Positions 1 to 12,290 of a stretch of 64,000 nucleotides of DNA are shown here, one piece after another. The notes beneath the pieces are model-generated. The model saw only the letters and a program-made list of their open reading frames with translations. It was not told the origin of the DNA and searched no databases. The translations under genes were made by a program, and so were the position numbers. Position 1 is the stretch's first letter. The number at the start of each line of letters is the position of its first letter. This stretch comes from Carya illinoinensis (taxonomy: Eukaryota > Streptophyta > Magnoliopsida > Fagales > Juglandaceae), in contig NC_056755.1 of NCBI RefSeq assembly GCF_018687715.1, positions 39,985,501 through 40,049,500 of the forward strand, written 5' to 3'.

Positions 1-1866
1 ATTATTATTTATTATATAATAATAATATTATTTTATTATTATATAATAAATAAATGAATAATCTAATGTAAAAATTTGATGTAAATGAACTAATTAAAGT
101 CAAATTTATTTTATATTATTTTATTATTATATAAAAAAATAATTATTTTAATGTGAATACTTATATGAATAGAATAATCAAAAATTAAATTTATCTAATA
201 TTTATTAAAAACTATTATTTAACTTTGACTAATTCCTTGTGGATGCTGGCGGATAAATAGATGGCCGACAACAAAAAATTCAAAATCTAAGAGGCCTTTT
301 AGATGTTGACCAAAGTCTTCATTTGACGGCCGAATGTGCCATCTTACCTCTTACCGAAGTTTAAAGTATTGAATGATTTTATTTAAATATTTTACATTAT
401 ACATCATTTAAAAATTAAATTTTTTAAATAAAATTATATCATAAAAATTATGTGTAATATAATTTTTTTTTAATAACATTCAATAAAATATTTAAAAGCT
501 AATTAGACCGAGAAATACTTCTAACCTATCTCATCTCATCATTATAATTTTTTTAAATATTTACATAAAATATAATAAATAATTCAACTTTTTAAATTTT
601 AAAATAATAATAATATTAAAAATTAATATTCTAATAATATTTTATTTAATTTTTAATTTTTATTTAAAACTATCTTATTTTATCTCGTTATTAAACCTTC
701 CTCAATTGAAGTAATTAAAATTGAAAAGGCATTGAATGCGACCGGACTCGAGCAATGCCCAGCATCCTGTTCTGGTCCAAGAAAAGCATTTAACACAATA
801 AGATAAAAATACAGAACATTCAACATTCCGGCCAAGAGCCAAACAAGACACCTGTAAAGATGGGAGAGGTTCCAAATAAGGGTGACAAACTATATATCAA
901 AGTTCCGAGTTGCATATGAATGAAATTCTTACCTTACACGAAACAAGTGAATTTGAATTTAGTATAATGAAAATAAATTTTATATTTAAATTTGATAATT
1001 GTTTGGTTTTATATATATTTTTGTTGTTGGAATATATTATTAATATTAATATTAGTATTTGACTACTTAATATCTCAAACTATTAATTTTTTTTTTATTA
1101 ATATGTAATTTTAATTTACAAAAATAGATGGAAACAAGAATCTAGAATAGAAAACAAAAATAAATATAAGAAAACCTTCCATTGAGCGCGAAAACAACGT
1201 GGCTATAAATAAATAAGAGTGGCTCTCATACTAATTGTTAGAAAAAAATTTATTCAAATTATCTCATTTCATTTACATCATGTGCAAGTGAAAGGGTTGA
1301 AAAATTACCTCCATGACTTGAAGAATCATCTCCAATATTGTGTACTTAAGGAAGCTGTTGGCAATGATGATTTTGACTAGAGAGGAAACACTTCTCTCCG
1401 ATCCTAGCAAGCAAGGTAATAGAAGCCAATAGCCTGACTCTATTATATTTTGGGTAAGAGAATGGGCTTCCTCGTGGTCAATATTTTTGACTCATCCCAT
1501 TATAATGAACCAAAGACTAATATAAGATCTATGATAGTCTACAATAAATATATATAAATTATACAATATAATATTTATGACTAAACACAACACAAATGCG
1601 ACTCCCGAACATAATTGAGACCCCTAATCCCAATTAGGTGATAGAACATAAGTACACTTCTTCAATTTGACGAGAATCCAATAGATCACAAAGCGCCCAG
1701 CAATCCTGAGTAAGAGGCAAACCAAACAAGGAAGTATAATCAATATGTCATGTTGAGGATTCTACATACCCGAAGGTTGGCAGTCAATAAAGATGAGAGG
1801 TCTCATGGGTGTTTAGTTTAGATCTCGAAGAAGAGAATTTGCAACTACGTACATGGAGAGGGCTCG
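1..1866. other. AT-rich intergenic DNA
   Basis: No gene is recognisable. The first 700 bases are very AT-rich. Around 525-700 there is a MITE-like block bounded by CTCATCTCATC on one side and a TATTTTATCTCG stretch on the other; its core beginning near 567 recurs at 43823 and 53506. The stretch 1240-1866 is less AT-rich and looks like decayed retrotransposon sequence, but I cannot assign it to a family. Confidence 0.5.
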
Positions 1867-2290
1867 ATATTCTCTTGAAGCCTATTGGGCTAACCAGTGA
1901 ACCTGGGTCATCAATTGGGCTTCTAGCTCACGACCCCCTAAAAGCTCAGCCCACCTCCAAGGTCCAATCTATCCCTATCATCAAAATGGTAACTGCCTGA
2001 GTGTCCATCAGGCGAGGGAATCTGTCAGTTTAGTATAGATAAACCCTTCATCCTATAACTTGAATTTCAAATAGTAGATCAATTTATTACCATATAATAA
2101 CTAAAGTATCACGAGCTCTATATATATACAAAACCCAAGTATGTGTAGATAATCTGATTCTTTGGTATTACAAGGGAAGTTTCCCATTTACGATCACTTA
2201 CTTAGGCATCAGAGATGTTCTCTTGAACCTCTAAGAAACTCTACTTTATGGTTGCAGGTGATCATACGTGAGTGATGATGAAACGCTTCC
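1867..2290. repeat. 424-bp tandem repeat, copy A
   Basis: This unit starts ATATTCTCTT and ends GATGAAACGCTTCC. It is followed directly by a second copy that starts at 2291. The two copies share long near-identical blocks, for example the block around CCTATTGGGCTAACCAGTGA and the block around ATCTGATTCTTTGGTATT. Content such as the GGGCTTCTAGCYCACRACCCCC block resembles LTR sequence, but no element boundaries are visible. Confidence 0.75.
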
Positions 2291-2508
2291 ATATTCTCTT
2301 AAAGCCTATTGGGCTAACCAGTGAACCTGGGTCATCAATCAGGCTTCTAGCCCACAACCCCCTAAAAGCTCAACCCACCTTTAGGGTTCAATCTATCCTA
2401 ACCACCGAAAAGGTAACTGCATGAGAGTCTATCAGGTAAGGGAATATATCAATTGAGTACAGATAAATCTTTCATCTCAAGACTTGAATTTTAAATAGTA
2501 AATAAATT

Positions 2509-3812
2509 ATTTTTTTAAGAGAGACGAGGTCACCTGTCCATGAGTGACCCACTCCCAATTTTATTGATAATCCTCACTTATGGTGGAGGAAAACTATGGT
2601 TACAATCCGACACCTAAGGGTTACAAATAAGCATAAAGACCAAAACTCAGGAATCAAAAGACCAAAGACCCAACCATAAGGCAAGTTGTGTATCGGAATA
2701 CCAGAGGTCAGTTGCGTATCGCTTATTACATGGTCGTAGCTCAGGTTCTAATAATTATGCTAAATTGAGAGGCTTATTAGAAGGTGTTAGGAGGTGTTGT
2801 ATGGCTTTTTTCAAGTTCATATTGAGGTTGAATCTCAACTTCTGGTCAATTGGGTTACTAAGCATGCTTATAATATTTGGTATCTCAAGGATTTTTGGGA
2901 TGAGCTCTGTGCATGCCTTGACTGCCTGGATTATAGACTAACTCATATTTTGCATGAAAGTAATGTTGTGGCCGATTTTATTGCTAAGTAGAGTGCTGGG
3001 GCTCTTACTATGGAGTGGATTGATGAGAGGGAGGCTTTGCCTAGCCAGTTGTGCGGGCTTCTTTGAATGGACATAATTGGCTTTTCTTATTTGAGGTTAT
3101 CGAAATGAGGTATTTTCTCTTGCATGTCTTTTTCCTTTTTGACTCTTATGTGTGAGCTGTTTTGCAAGTTGGTTTCTTTTGGTTGTTTGTCCTTTCCCTT
3201 TTAATATCTCACCCATTATCAATATGACATTCTTTAATTTTCAGAAGAGGCTTATCAATTACTGGATAATGATCATGGAGAGGACCATCTTCATCCAAGT
3301 TATCATACCAGGAGGAAATATTACCATATCTCACAAGCCACTGAGAGTTATTTAAAACAGCCGAGATATTTTTAATAATCACCTTCCAAAACCGTGTACC
3401 CTTATTAACATCCACAAGGGATAAATGTCTACCTCGAACATATTTACCTTTGAAAAAGTCCACCCATAAAGATTTCCCCGAGAGCAATTTCCAGATGAAT
3501 TTCATATGTAAAGTTTTTTGGATATCACCAAAATCACGAATACCAATCCCACTTTCTTCAATGGGTTTACAAATATGTTTTCAGGCCACCCATTTTCTCT
3601 TACCTTTACCTACAGTATCACCCCCAAAAGAAAGAACTCAAGAGTCTATTTAATGCCAACAATACCACATTAGGAATATGTAAAACAACAAGAAAATGAG
3701 TGGCCATACTCGACAGAACATGCCTGAAAAGAATAGTTCTACTAGTAGCCGAAAGCAATTTCATTTTCCACCTAGCAATTTTCCTTTTAACTTTCTGACA
3801 CTTGGGGATTAC
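2509..3812 (-). mobile_element. Non-LTR (LINE) fragment with a 16-bp target-site duplication
   Basis: The inserted DNA is flanked by AAATAGTAAATAAATT (2493-2508) and AAATAGTAGATAAATT (3813-3828), one mismatch. Its left end reads on the minus strand as a LINE 3' end: a tail around ATCAATAAAATTGGGAG followed by an A-rich run at 2509-2516. The right part, about 3195-3800, reads on the minus strand as the region of a LINE ORF2 between the reverse transcriptase and the zf-RVT/RNase H parts, with residues such as FIWKLLSGKSLW, GTRFWKVIIKNI and ISSWYDN. In between, an RNase H segment reads in the opposite direction. No intact ORF remains. Confidence 0.7.
2690..3065 (+). pseudogene. LINE RNase H domain fragment, inverted relative to its host element
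   Basis: The plus strand encodes an RVT_3/RNase H-type C-terminal piece with residues NNYAKLRGLLEGVRRC, then VEIEVESQLLVNWV-like sequence and HILHESNVVADFIAK before a stop near 2990. In this family that segment includes the last acidic metal-binding position (VVADF). It has no start codon, a frame change near 2800 and no upstream catalytic residues, so it cannot make an active enzyme. Its flanks read on the minus strand as LINE DNA, so it is either an internal inversion or a second nested fragment. Confidence 0.65.
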
Positions 3813-4034
3813 AAATAGTAGATAAATTCGTTATCATATAAAAACAGAAGTATCATGAACTTTATACATACACTGAAGCTAGGTATATGTAGATCATCTG
3901 ATTCTTTGGTATTGAAATGTGAGTTTTCCATTTACGATCACTGACTTAGGCATCGAAGGCGTTCTCTTGAACTCCCAATATACTCTACTATTTGGTTGAA
4001 GTTGGTCATACATGAGTGGCGGTGAAACATGTCC

Positions 4035-4333
4035 ATAACAGTACAAAACTATAAGAATAAGGAAAGCTGATCTTTTTTCTTTATGCTTTTCATTGAAAAT
4101 TATCATATAATAAAAACCTTCTTCTCTTGTTAACTCAAGTATCTAAGCATTCTTCTTCTCATTAACCAATGTCTCCTTTGCAAACAACTCAAAATCAAGA
4201 GAATTAATTGGTTGGTGGCATCCGCCTCTCATTCCAATTACTAACTTGGCATTGATAAATTCTCATCCATCTAAACATAAAGAACGAAGAAAGAAGGAAT
4301 ATTGACCCATCCTAATTCCAAACACATTAAATA

Positions 4334-4397
<64 letters not shown>

Positions 4398-5510
4398 AAA
4401 CAAAGGAATTTTGATAAGTAGAATAGAAAGCAACCGATCGGAGGCCAAACTCAAGCTTTTACTTATAAAAAGTTATTATCTTGTATGAAAGATGATAATT
4501 ATATGAAATCCGTTGAAAAAAAACTATATCAAACAAAGTTAAGCAAATGAGCACTACGAGTAGGAGTGCAGCACGGTCAAACCCTACTAATTACGTATAC
4601 CAAACCAATGAGAAACCGTGAGCTTCAAAAGCACACACAAGCCGAAACCCATCGAACATGTTTGAGTACTACTACGTGCGGTCTGTCTGCAATATCAGAT
4701 GATTCAGATCAACAAACAGAAGTAGAAAATCCGAGCCTTTAGCTCAGGACAAGTGTCTCAAATCCCATCAACGTTGAACCTTTACAAAGTGCAAAGCACC
4801 AAAGCACATGTTCTGATGTCCTTGAGGCTGCCCATGGTTTTCTAGAGCAGCTTTGGCGTAAACCACTGGCTTCTGCAATCTCCATAAAGGGTAAAAGATA
4901 TTGAGATGCCATTATAACTTGGTTATGGCGTCAGTCTAAACCACGATTAGATGTTGGCTACTGTGAGCATAATATCTTAAGTGCCCCTCGTTTTCTGCAT
5001 TTTTACGAACCCTCATTTGATGTAAGTGGTACCATTTTCAACGATGCCCTCTCTGTCTTACCTAACAAGACGACTTTCTTAAATTAATTAACCAAAAAAG
5101 GTGTTGTTCTTGAGTAAATTAAAATTAGGGAAATGACTCAAATGATTCATTTTCATTTTGGATCTGGCTTGGGATGGAAATTGAATCCATTTGTTCATAA
5201 GACACGTGTCTGACCTGCAAAAGGCCAGGGCGTTTTTGGGAAATGAAGAAACAAGAATTAACTGACATAACAGAAACCGAAGTGAGAAGTGAAAACTAGT
5301 GGCTCTGACATTGGATTAAACAATGAAACCATCAAACTTTGGTCTCCAACCCATCACCCGAGGCTCGTCATCAACTGCTCCCAAATCCTTTAATAAATAC
5401 CCGAGCAATTCTCACAAACAAACACCTTCATCCCAAACCTTCAAACCTGCTCAATCTTCTCTGCTAACTTATTTCAGTGTCATTTCTTTTTTCAATTGCT
5501 CTCTCATAAA
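4035..5510. other. Intergenic region with a (GA)n microsatellite and ENOD93 upstream region
   Basis: No gene is seen. A pure (GA)n run occupies 4336-4394. From about 4490 the sequence is less repetitive and probably includes the ENOD93 promoter. A TATA-like TTTAATAAATACC lies near 5389-5401, about 110 bases ahead of the ENOD93 start codon. Confidence 0.5.
4336..4394. repeat. (GA)n microsatellite
   Basis: An uninterrupted GA dinucleotide run of about 59 bases. Confidence 0.95.
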
Positions 5511-6671
5511 ATGGCAAAAAATGTGGCTGATTCCCCTTTGGAGAGGAATAGCCTGGCTTCTCTAGACCAAAAGCTGGCCCTGGCCAAGCGCTATTCTCAT
5601 GGTATCTCTGCTTTACTTTTGGTGTAGCACTTCTCCCTATATTTTTCCCCTTTTCTAAGACATCGATCTTTTTTTATAGCAGACCATCACGTAGTGCATA
5701 TAAAGGATTTGCATGTCATGTGATCTCTTTATGTTCTGCATCATAAGTTTTTTAATCATCGTGATGAAGTGGTCCTAATTATGCGATTAAGTATTTTGTT
5801 CTCCAAGTCCTCATATAATGAATAGCACGTAGAGGCCCTTTTCATGCATAAAGATTAGCTCCCTTTCTGTGGGGAGGGACCATACTCAGAGATCCTAGGT
5901 CAGCGCTTTTTTTTTATTCCCTTCCTTTCCATGTTTTCCTAGAAAACTTAGCTTAGTAATGCACTGTCTTATTAGAAGGAAATTTGACGGATCTGATGGA
6001 TGAGGTTGTTGATGGTTTGGTAAGCCATAATGGATGCTGCAATTGTTGTGCATACCTCTATAGCTAGAAAAAATGATAATATCACTTTAGCACTTGTGAA
6101 AACTTTCATCAGCATTATAACCTGATTTTAATCCCTTTTTTCCCCATCTTTAATGGATAAGCAGAGGGGGTAATAGCAGGAGCTAAGGCAGCAGTTATTG
6201 CTAGTATTGCCACTGCCATTCCAACTGTAAGACTCCTTTCTCGTTACTATCACAATTTTTTCAAAGATACAACCATTCTTTGGCAATCTGTTTCTGAGAA
6301 TGGTTATTATCAAAGATACATGGACTGCTAGCAAACCCACAAGTATTTCTTTTTGGGTTGAAATCCTCTCATTTACTCACACAATGTTTTTTATGCAGGT
6401 GGCTAGTGCGAGGATGTTGCCTTGGGCAAGGGCCAATCTCAATCACACTGCTCAAGCCCTCATAGTCTCCACAGGTTACCATTAAATCACACCCTCCTTA
6501 TCGTTATATTATTTCCTTGTTAGTTGCTATCATAGTCATTACTCATTCTTTAATGGAAATTTTTATTCACTTTCAGTGGCAGGAGCTGCATATTTCATAG
6601 TGGCCGACAAGACAGTTTTAGCCACTGCTAGGAGGAACTCCTTCAAGCAACTCTCTAAGGACGATGTATAA
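5511..6671 (+). CDS. ENOD93: Early nodulin 93 (ENOD93) family protein
   Basis: Four coding exons give 107 aa: 5511-5601, 6165-6226, 6399-6474 and 6577-6671, with GT-AG introns and a total of 324 nt including TAA. The protein opens MAKNVADSPLERNSLASLDQ and has two hydrophobic segments (about residues 31-50 and 75-92) separated by the family signature around RMLPWARANLNHTAQAL. It ends in a lysine-containing tail. Length and motifs match the ENOD93 family, first described in legume nodules but general in plants. The family is linked to mitochondria and respiratory complex IV, and in rice to nitrogen response. The start is the first ATG consistent with the family N-terminus. An AATAAATAAATAAAG run near 6743 is a plausible poly(A) signal. 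An intact, ordinary gene; confidence is high for the family and lower for the physiological role. Confidence 0.93.
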
Positions 6672-7652
6672 ATTCCAATCACTCTTATGGCTTTCCACTA
6701 TTGTTCTAAGCCCTTTTATTATGTAAACAACCCGTCATCTTAATAAATAAATAAAGATGGGGTTCCATTTTAAGAGCAGTCTGTATTCAATGATCTGCTT
6801 ATCTGAATGGAAATTATGTACATTTACAGATGTTTTGTATTTCAATTCACATCATTTTACAAATAATCGTTACATGAGCAAGAACCATCTTTAAAGCACC
6901 TCAGATGCATCCAAGCCAGACATCTCCAAAGTACCATCACTATCAGCTTCGCCCAGCAGATAGCTTCGCCCAGCATTTTATAGATATATTTGTTCAGATG
7001 ATACAATTTACCACCATCAAGAAACTAATAAACAACAACATCCACCTCAATAAAAGTACATCCAGGAACTTTCTTCATATATATATTTTGACAACAGCAC
7101 TGCACAGAAGCCCCTGGGTTTTCAATATCCAAGTCAAAGAGAGGCTCTGCAACATATTCACCCAGTTCAACTCGCCATGAACAGAACAATCTTCAAGAAG
7201 AGAACCTCAGATGGTCCCATTTCCATATTCTTATGGTCTCTACTTCATCAAACATCCTAGCTTAGCCAAAAAGATCAAAAGTGTTCCTGTTTAATTAGGT
7301 GAAATATTAAAATGATGGATCATTAAACTAAGATATTGGCGTAGAAGTTCTAGCAAACTGGCTTGGGTACAAATAAATAATAAACCCACAAATGTGATAT
7401 CGACAGGTTTGGTCCTTAATTGGGCATTTGCGCAAAAAGCTCAATAGCCTTATCTGCGTGCCCGTGAATTGCGAACCCATATATATCATGATATCATCCC
7501 ATTTCAGAAAATTAAGGGGGTGATTTGATTTTTGTGTTTTTTAATTTACACTAAAATCTAGATAAATGATTTTTATTGGAAAGTTGTAAGAGATTTTATA
7601 TAAATATTAAAATATAAATATTATATATATATATATATAATGAAGAGATTAT

Positions 7653-7683
<31 letters not shown>

Positions 7684-8240
7684 ATGAAGAGATTATGATT
7701 AAAATTTTCACCAAACAAGGCCTAAGCTTTTAGGATCCATAGCCAATACCATGAAAGACTTGTTCTGCTGCCAGTATATTTGCACGTTTAGCATGCATGT
7801 CAATCAGACGCGTCCGTAGAAAGTGCTTGTTTATATTTTGCAAGTTCTCATCTATATATGCAGCTAGGAATCCATTTGCAAGGTCAAGAGCACCATACTG
7901 AGTATAAGTTATAGATTCATTTTGACAGAAAAATAAATATTTGTAACGAGAATATAATCATTCTAGTATAAAATTGTTATTTTAACAAAAACAAAAAAAC
8001 TCATGGTGAGCAATTTTCTTGTAGTTTAATAATGGGGGCGAGCCATATAAATCGAATATCCTAAAATTTTAATTCTGTATTTACATTCTTAGGACCATCA
8101 ATTAATTAAATAGGAGAATTTCTCCTTCAATTACACAATGTGTGTTTGTCAAAAACTATTGACCAAGAACCTGTACGTACACCATCAAAATTAGATGAAA
8201 TTATTATTCCAGACACTTCGTACTTAAAAATAAAATAAAA
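6672..8240. other. Intergenic, AT-rich, with a duplicated AT microsatellite
   Basis: No gene is seen after the ENOD93 3' UTR. At 7621-7695 two (TA)n runs are each followed by AATGAAGAGATTAT, so the microsatellite and its flank were duplicated in tandem. Confidence 0.55.
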
Positions 8241-8252
8241 ATAAAAAAAAAA

Positions 8253-8456
8253 AGTTTCTTGCAAGCAGAGTTCGTGCACCAATTTACGCACTGATATTGA
8301 TATGTAACGCCTATGTTTAGTGAAACGATGTGAATTGAAAACAAAAATAATTTTTATAAGATAGGAGATTTTCTTCTTCTCTCAAAATTTTTTTTATATT
8401 TTTTTAAATAAAAAAGATTATTGGTGCGTAAATTAGTGCATAAACTTGCTTGTACT
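8253..8456. mobile_element. MITE with about 35-bp inverted ends
   Basis: The left end (TTCTTGCAAGCAGAGTTCG then TGCACCAATTTACGCAC) is mirrored at the right end by ATTGGTGCGTAAATTAG followed by TGCATAAACTTGCTTG. It has no coding capacity. A diverged relative is nested in another MITE at about 52227-52385. Confidence 0.6.
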
Positions 8457-9010
8457 TAGCAAAACTAAAGGAAATAAAAAAGGCATAAATGGGAAGAACA
8501 CCTAACTTTACTACTCATTATTTTCACACACCACACACTATATTTCTTTTCATTTTTTTTTTATTATTCCTAAACTAATTGAATTTTTCTACTTATCATC
8601 CATACATTACATATTTGATAAGAGAAAAAAATAAAAATAAAAAATTATATGTAGTATGTGATGTGAAAACGATGAGTAGAATTTTTCAATTAATTATATA
8701 TATATATATATATATATCATCAAACAATATATCTTCGATGGAGCTGTTTCCAAATGATCACCATATATAGCATTCCCAATCGATACATCATCCATTCATG
8801 AGGATCCTACTTTTTTATTTTGTTTTTAATTACAAAGAGATCATCAGAGTCAATGAATCATGTATTCGTAGGGTTATTAATATAACCCACATGAATCTCA
8901 TGACATTCCTATTATAAAGAGATTGAGTACATAACAATTGATCAACTATAACCAAGTGAATTGATTAGTTATTGAAATTGAAACTTACATTAGTACGTAC
9001 TACTGCTTAT
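8457..9010. other. Intergenic, AT-rich
   Basis: No gene or clear element is seen. A (TA)n run lies near 8696-8717. Confidence 0.45.
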
Positions 9011-9099
9011 TGTTAGAATTGTATTGATCAATTCTATATATTAATTATGCTAGCTACACAAGGTAGCCATATATAGGAGGCCAAAGACTATACAAGGGC
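9011..9099 (-). repeat. Copia 1 3' LTR remnant
   Basis: It starts TGTTAGAATTGTATTGATCA and stays alignable to the right-hand LTR through GGCCAAAGACTATACAAG, with small indels. Past 9099 the sequence is RNase H coding remains, so most of this LTR has been lost. Confidence 0.7.
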
Positions 9100-9350
9100 T
9101 TTGTGATTGTTAAAATAAAGAGGAGTGGCAGAGGTCATGAGAGGTACACCTAAATCATGTAGTAACCATCAGAGCCAAAGGAGTTCAGCGATGGTGTTTG
9201 CCAGGTCACGATACTTAGCCTCAATGTTGTATCAAGAAACAACAATCTATTTCTTGCTATGCCAAGAGATGAATGAGTAACTGAAAAGGAAGCAGTAAGT
9301 TGTGGTGGAACCACGATCAGTGGGATCACTTGCCCAGTTAGGATCAAAGT
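9100..9350 (-). pseudogene. Copia 1 RNase H remnant
   Basis: Minus-strand reading shows YFDPNWASDPTDR near 9340, then an ISWHSKK motif, an EAKYRDLANTIAELLWLWWL stretch and DLGVPL. This is the characteristic copia RNase H tail, in which the usual S-T-E-A-E-Y motif has become degenerate. Stops interrupt it. Confidence 0.8.
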
Positions 9351-9362
9351 ATACTCGAAGAA

Positions 9363-10160
9363 TTAATAAAGATTGAGCAGAGAAGTGTAGGTCATGGAAG
9401 AGAGTGCCTTAAGATACCCAAAAATGCATAGGACAGCAATATAGTGGGTTGTTAGAGGGGCAAACATGAACTGGGTCACCTGATGCACATCATTAGAAAT
9501 GTCTAAATAAGTGACTATAAAGTAAATCAGGGTACCAACCAACTGTCGATAAAGTATGAAATTAGACAATATTTCCCCACATGAAGGGGTTAGATATGCA
9601 TAAGTCCTTAAGTTCTTGAATGCCATTGAGATCATCACTAATAAAAATCATATCATCCACATATAGTAGTAGCAAAATGAGACTGTTTTTGGAATGACGA
9701 ATGAAGAGGCCGAGTCATAAGAACTAAGGGAGTAGCCTAAGAGAGAATCATATAGGTGAATTTTGCAAACCAGGCGCGAGAGGCTTGCTTAAGGCTATAG
9801 AGAGCACGAGAGAGGTGGCTGACCTTGGTTGGTGGATGAGAGAGACCAGGCGAAGGTTCCATATAGACCTCTTCACACAAATTGCCATTCAAAAATTCAT
9901 TTTTGACATCCATCTAAAGGAGCTTCCACTGACAACAGGCCTCATCAACCAAGAGAGTGCGAACAAAGGAGAGACCAACTGGGGTAAAAGTCTCCTCATA
10001 GTCAATGTCATATCCCTATGTAAAACCTTTGGCAACAAGTCGAGTTTTATACTTTTCAATAGAACCATCTCAGCGAGTCTTGATCTTATAGATCCACTTA
10101 CAACCAATCACAGACTTTCTAGGAGGCAAATCAATCAGATCCCATATATAGTTCTTAGAT
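9363..10160 (-). pseudogene. Copia 1 reverse transcriptase remnant
   Basis: The N-terminal part (about 9889-10120) shows the expected sequence around the K-W/Y-K-T-R-L and F-T-P-V blocks, spread over two frames. The catalytic YVDD box is present at 9652-9663 on the minus strand, with hydrophobic leucines before it. The C-terminal part (9363-9638) has YRQLVGTLIYFIVTYLDISN and HYIAVLCIFGYLK. Frameshifts and stops separate these blocks, so no functional enzyme is made. Confidence 0.85.
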
Positions 10161-10489
10161 AATACATCAAACTCCTCAATCATTACAACTTTCCATAAAG
10201 AATTAGTGGATGCCTCACGATAAGATAAGGCTCGTGCAAAGTAGCAAGGCCAGTGTAACGATGGAAATCATGTAGATGAGTAGGAAAACATCTTACCTGA
10301 GAAGAACGGAGAAGTGAAAAGTAGATTGTGTGATCAACAGGCAGGGCAGGGTCAAGAACTGTAACTAGAGAGGAAGGCAGCTCAGGAGAAAAAGATCCTC
10401 AGTAAACAGGAGTGTCCAAAGAGTGAGTAGGTGGAATGCATGGAACATCGGATATGAACACAGGCAGAGAATGATTGGATTGCTCATCT

Positions 10490-12290
10490 GGAAAAAATTC
10501 TAAGGCAGAGGATTGAGAAATAAAGGAGACTAAGTAGATTCCTCAGTAAACAGTCGATATTCCCAAGTCAAAACATGACAAGAAATGCAGAGGCGGGGAG
10601 CAATAAGATCATAACACCAATAGCCTTTCCAAGTCTCTCCATAGCTAAGAAAGCAACAAAGGCAAGAACATGGCTCCAACTTTGTATGTTCATGAGGCTG
10701 GAGAAGGAAAAAACAAGTAGAACCAAAGGAACGAAGGTGTTGATAGTCAGGGGAGATCAAAACAGATGCTCATATGGAGACTAATTTAAGATGATCGGAC
10801 ATGGAAGGTGGTTAATGGCATGAACTATAGTAAAGGCAACTTTACCCTAGAATGGGGCAGGGATGTTAGCAAAGAGGAGAAGAGTCTAAACTATGTCAAG
10901 TAGGTCTGGGCAAAAGATCCGAATACCCAATCTACCCAAACGATCCAACCTGATTCGCCTGATAAAAACTGTTTGGACGAGCTAATAGGAATAGGAGGTG
11001 GTAATTTTTTTCTTTCATTTTTGGGAATAAATGATAAATTTTTGGATATATATTACTTGGTCTTGCTCTTCTCTTTATCTACCTATTCCTACTTTTAGAT
11101 GTGTTATAAATCTGAAGTAAAACCTCGGTCCCCATAGTTTCAAATCCTCAAACAAACAAAATGAGAAAGAGGAAGATAATAGAGAGAAAAAGGTAATGAT
11201 CTTAACTTTCTTTTTATTTTATTTTTATTCTTTCCAAAAAAAGATCACATTTTCTTCTTTTTCCTCCCACCTCTTCTTCCTCACATGGCTAAAGTATGAG
11301 AAGAAGAGTCTCTGTTACTTGCTTAGATGGAAATAGGGTCAATTTTGGCTTGTGGAGAAGGCATGTGATATCCAATTTTATAAAGTCAAAAACATAGATC
11401 CTAATTTCTAATTTCACTACAAATACCCAAAATAAAAGCTTTGACATACTCATCTTGTTCTTTGGCTTGTCAAGATCTAGCATTTCCACTTTCAAAAATA
11501 GAAAAGGGAAAAGAAAAAAAAAAGTTGTTAACTAGACCCAAATTTGTCAGGTCGGGTTTCCCAGACCAAATAACTGGGTTGGGTTGAATCGAGTCAAAAA
11601 TCTGCTTGAGATGGTTAGGTTGCGGGCCTAATGTCAAGGATATGATGAAGTTTTCTTTTGGCTCATTCATTCTGCTTAGAGGTGCTTGGATAAGAGGTTT
11701 GAGGGATAATGCCATATGTTTGCAAGATATTTTGAAAAGCAGATTGTTTGTACTCAAGTGCATTGTCAAATCGAAAAATTTTGATACGTTTAGAAAATTG
11801 GATTTCAATAATTTTTGAAAAGTTATAATAAATATTCAATAGTTCAAAATGAGAGTGCATGAAATAGACCAAACTGTAACGAGTGAAATTGTCAATAAAT
11901 ATAACAAAATAACGAGATCCACTGATATTAGTTACGGGGGCAAGTTCCTAAACATCAAAGTCTATCAAATCAAAAATACTACTAGACCATGACTCACTAC
12001 TATGAAAAGGCAAAATAGGTTGTTTTCCTAATTGACAAGAAATACAATAAAATGTATTTTAGGACACAGAACCTAAAAGACCTTGAGAAACTAACTATTG
12101 TATTCGAGAAGATGATGCATGACCAAGTTGAGAGTGCCAAAGGGCAAAGGAGGGAGAAACAGATATGATAGCAGAAACACTATTGGGTGGACCAGGAGGA
12201 ATTAAGGGTAGATGCAAAGTGCTCATTGAAAATATATGCTCCACTCTAGGGCCTATCTTGTTCATGAATCCTACATAGTACAACCAGAGT
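10490..12290 (-). pseudogene. Copia 1 integrase remnant, split by a 730-bp insertion
   Basis: The GAG-pre-integrase block (12095-12283) contains FALWHSQLGHASSSRIQ. The core near 11700-11800 has the catalytic-type aspartate and context RFDNALEY, followed by YPSTSKQNE. The C-terminal block (10530-10760) shows LRSFGSTCFFLLQPHEHTKL and CCFLSYGETWKGYWCYD, as expected for the copia integrase C-terminus. The reading is broken by the insertion at 10901-11630 and by several stops. Confidence 0.8.
10901..11630. mobile_element. 730-bp insertion in the copia 1 integrase, 8-bp target-site duplication
   Basis: The direct repeat ATGTCAAG flanks the insert at 10893-10900 and 11631-11638. The insert begins TAGGTCTGGGC and ends GTTGCGGGCCTA, so the outermost four bases are inverted (TAGG/CCTA), with further weak similarity inward. 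The integrase reading is interrupted exactly here and resumes on the other side. An 8-bp duplication with short TAG-type ends suits a non-autonomous hAT-like element. No transposase ORF is inside. Confidence 0.65.

Larger units (their letters stand above)
2291..4034. repeat. 424-bp tandem repeat, copy B, split by a LINE insertion
   Basis: Copy B runs 2291-2508, is interrupted by 1.3 kb of foreign DNA, and resumes at 3813-4034, ending GGTGAAACATGTCC. The two halves together match copy A end to end, so the insertion came after the tandem duplication. Confidence 0.75.

Noticed and set aside
5323..5565. 80-codon open stretch overlapping the ENOD93 first exon in another frame
   Set aside because: It covers the promoter or 5' UTR and runs out of frame across the ENOD93 start; no family match.
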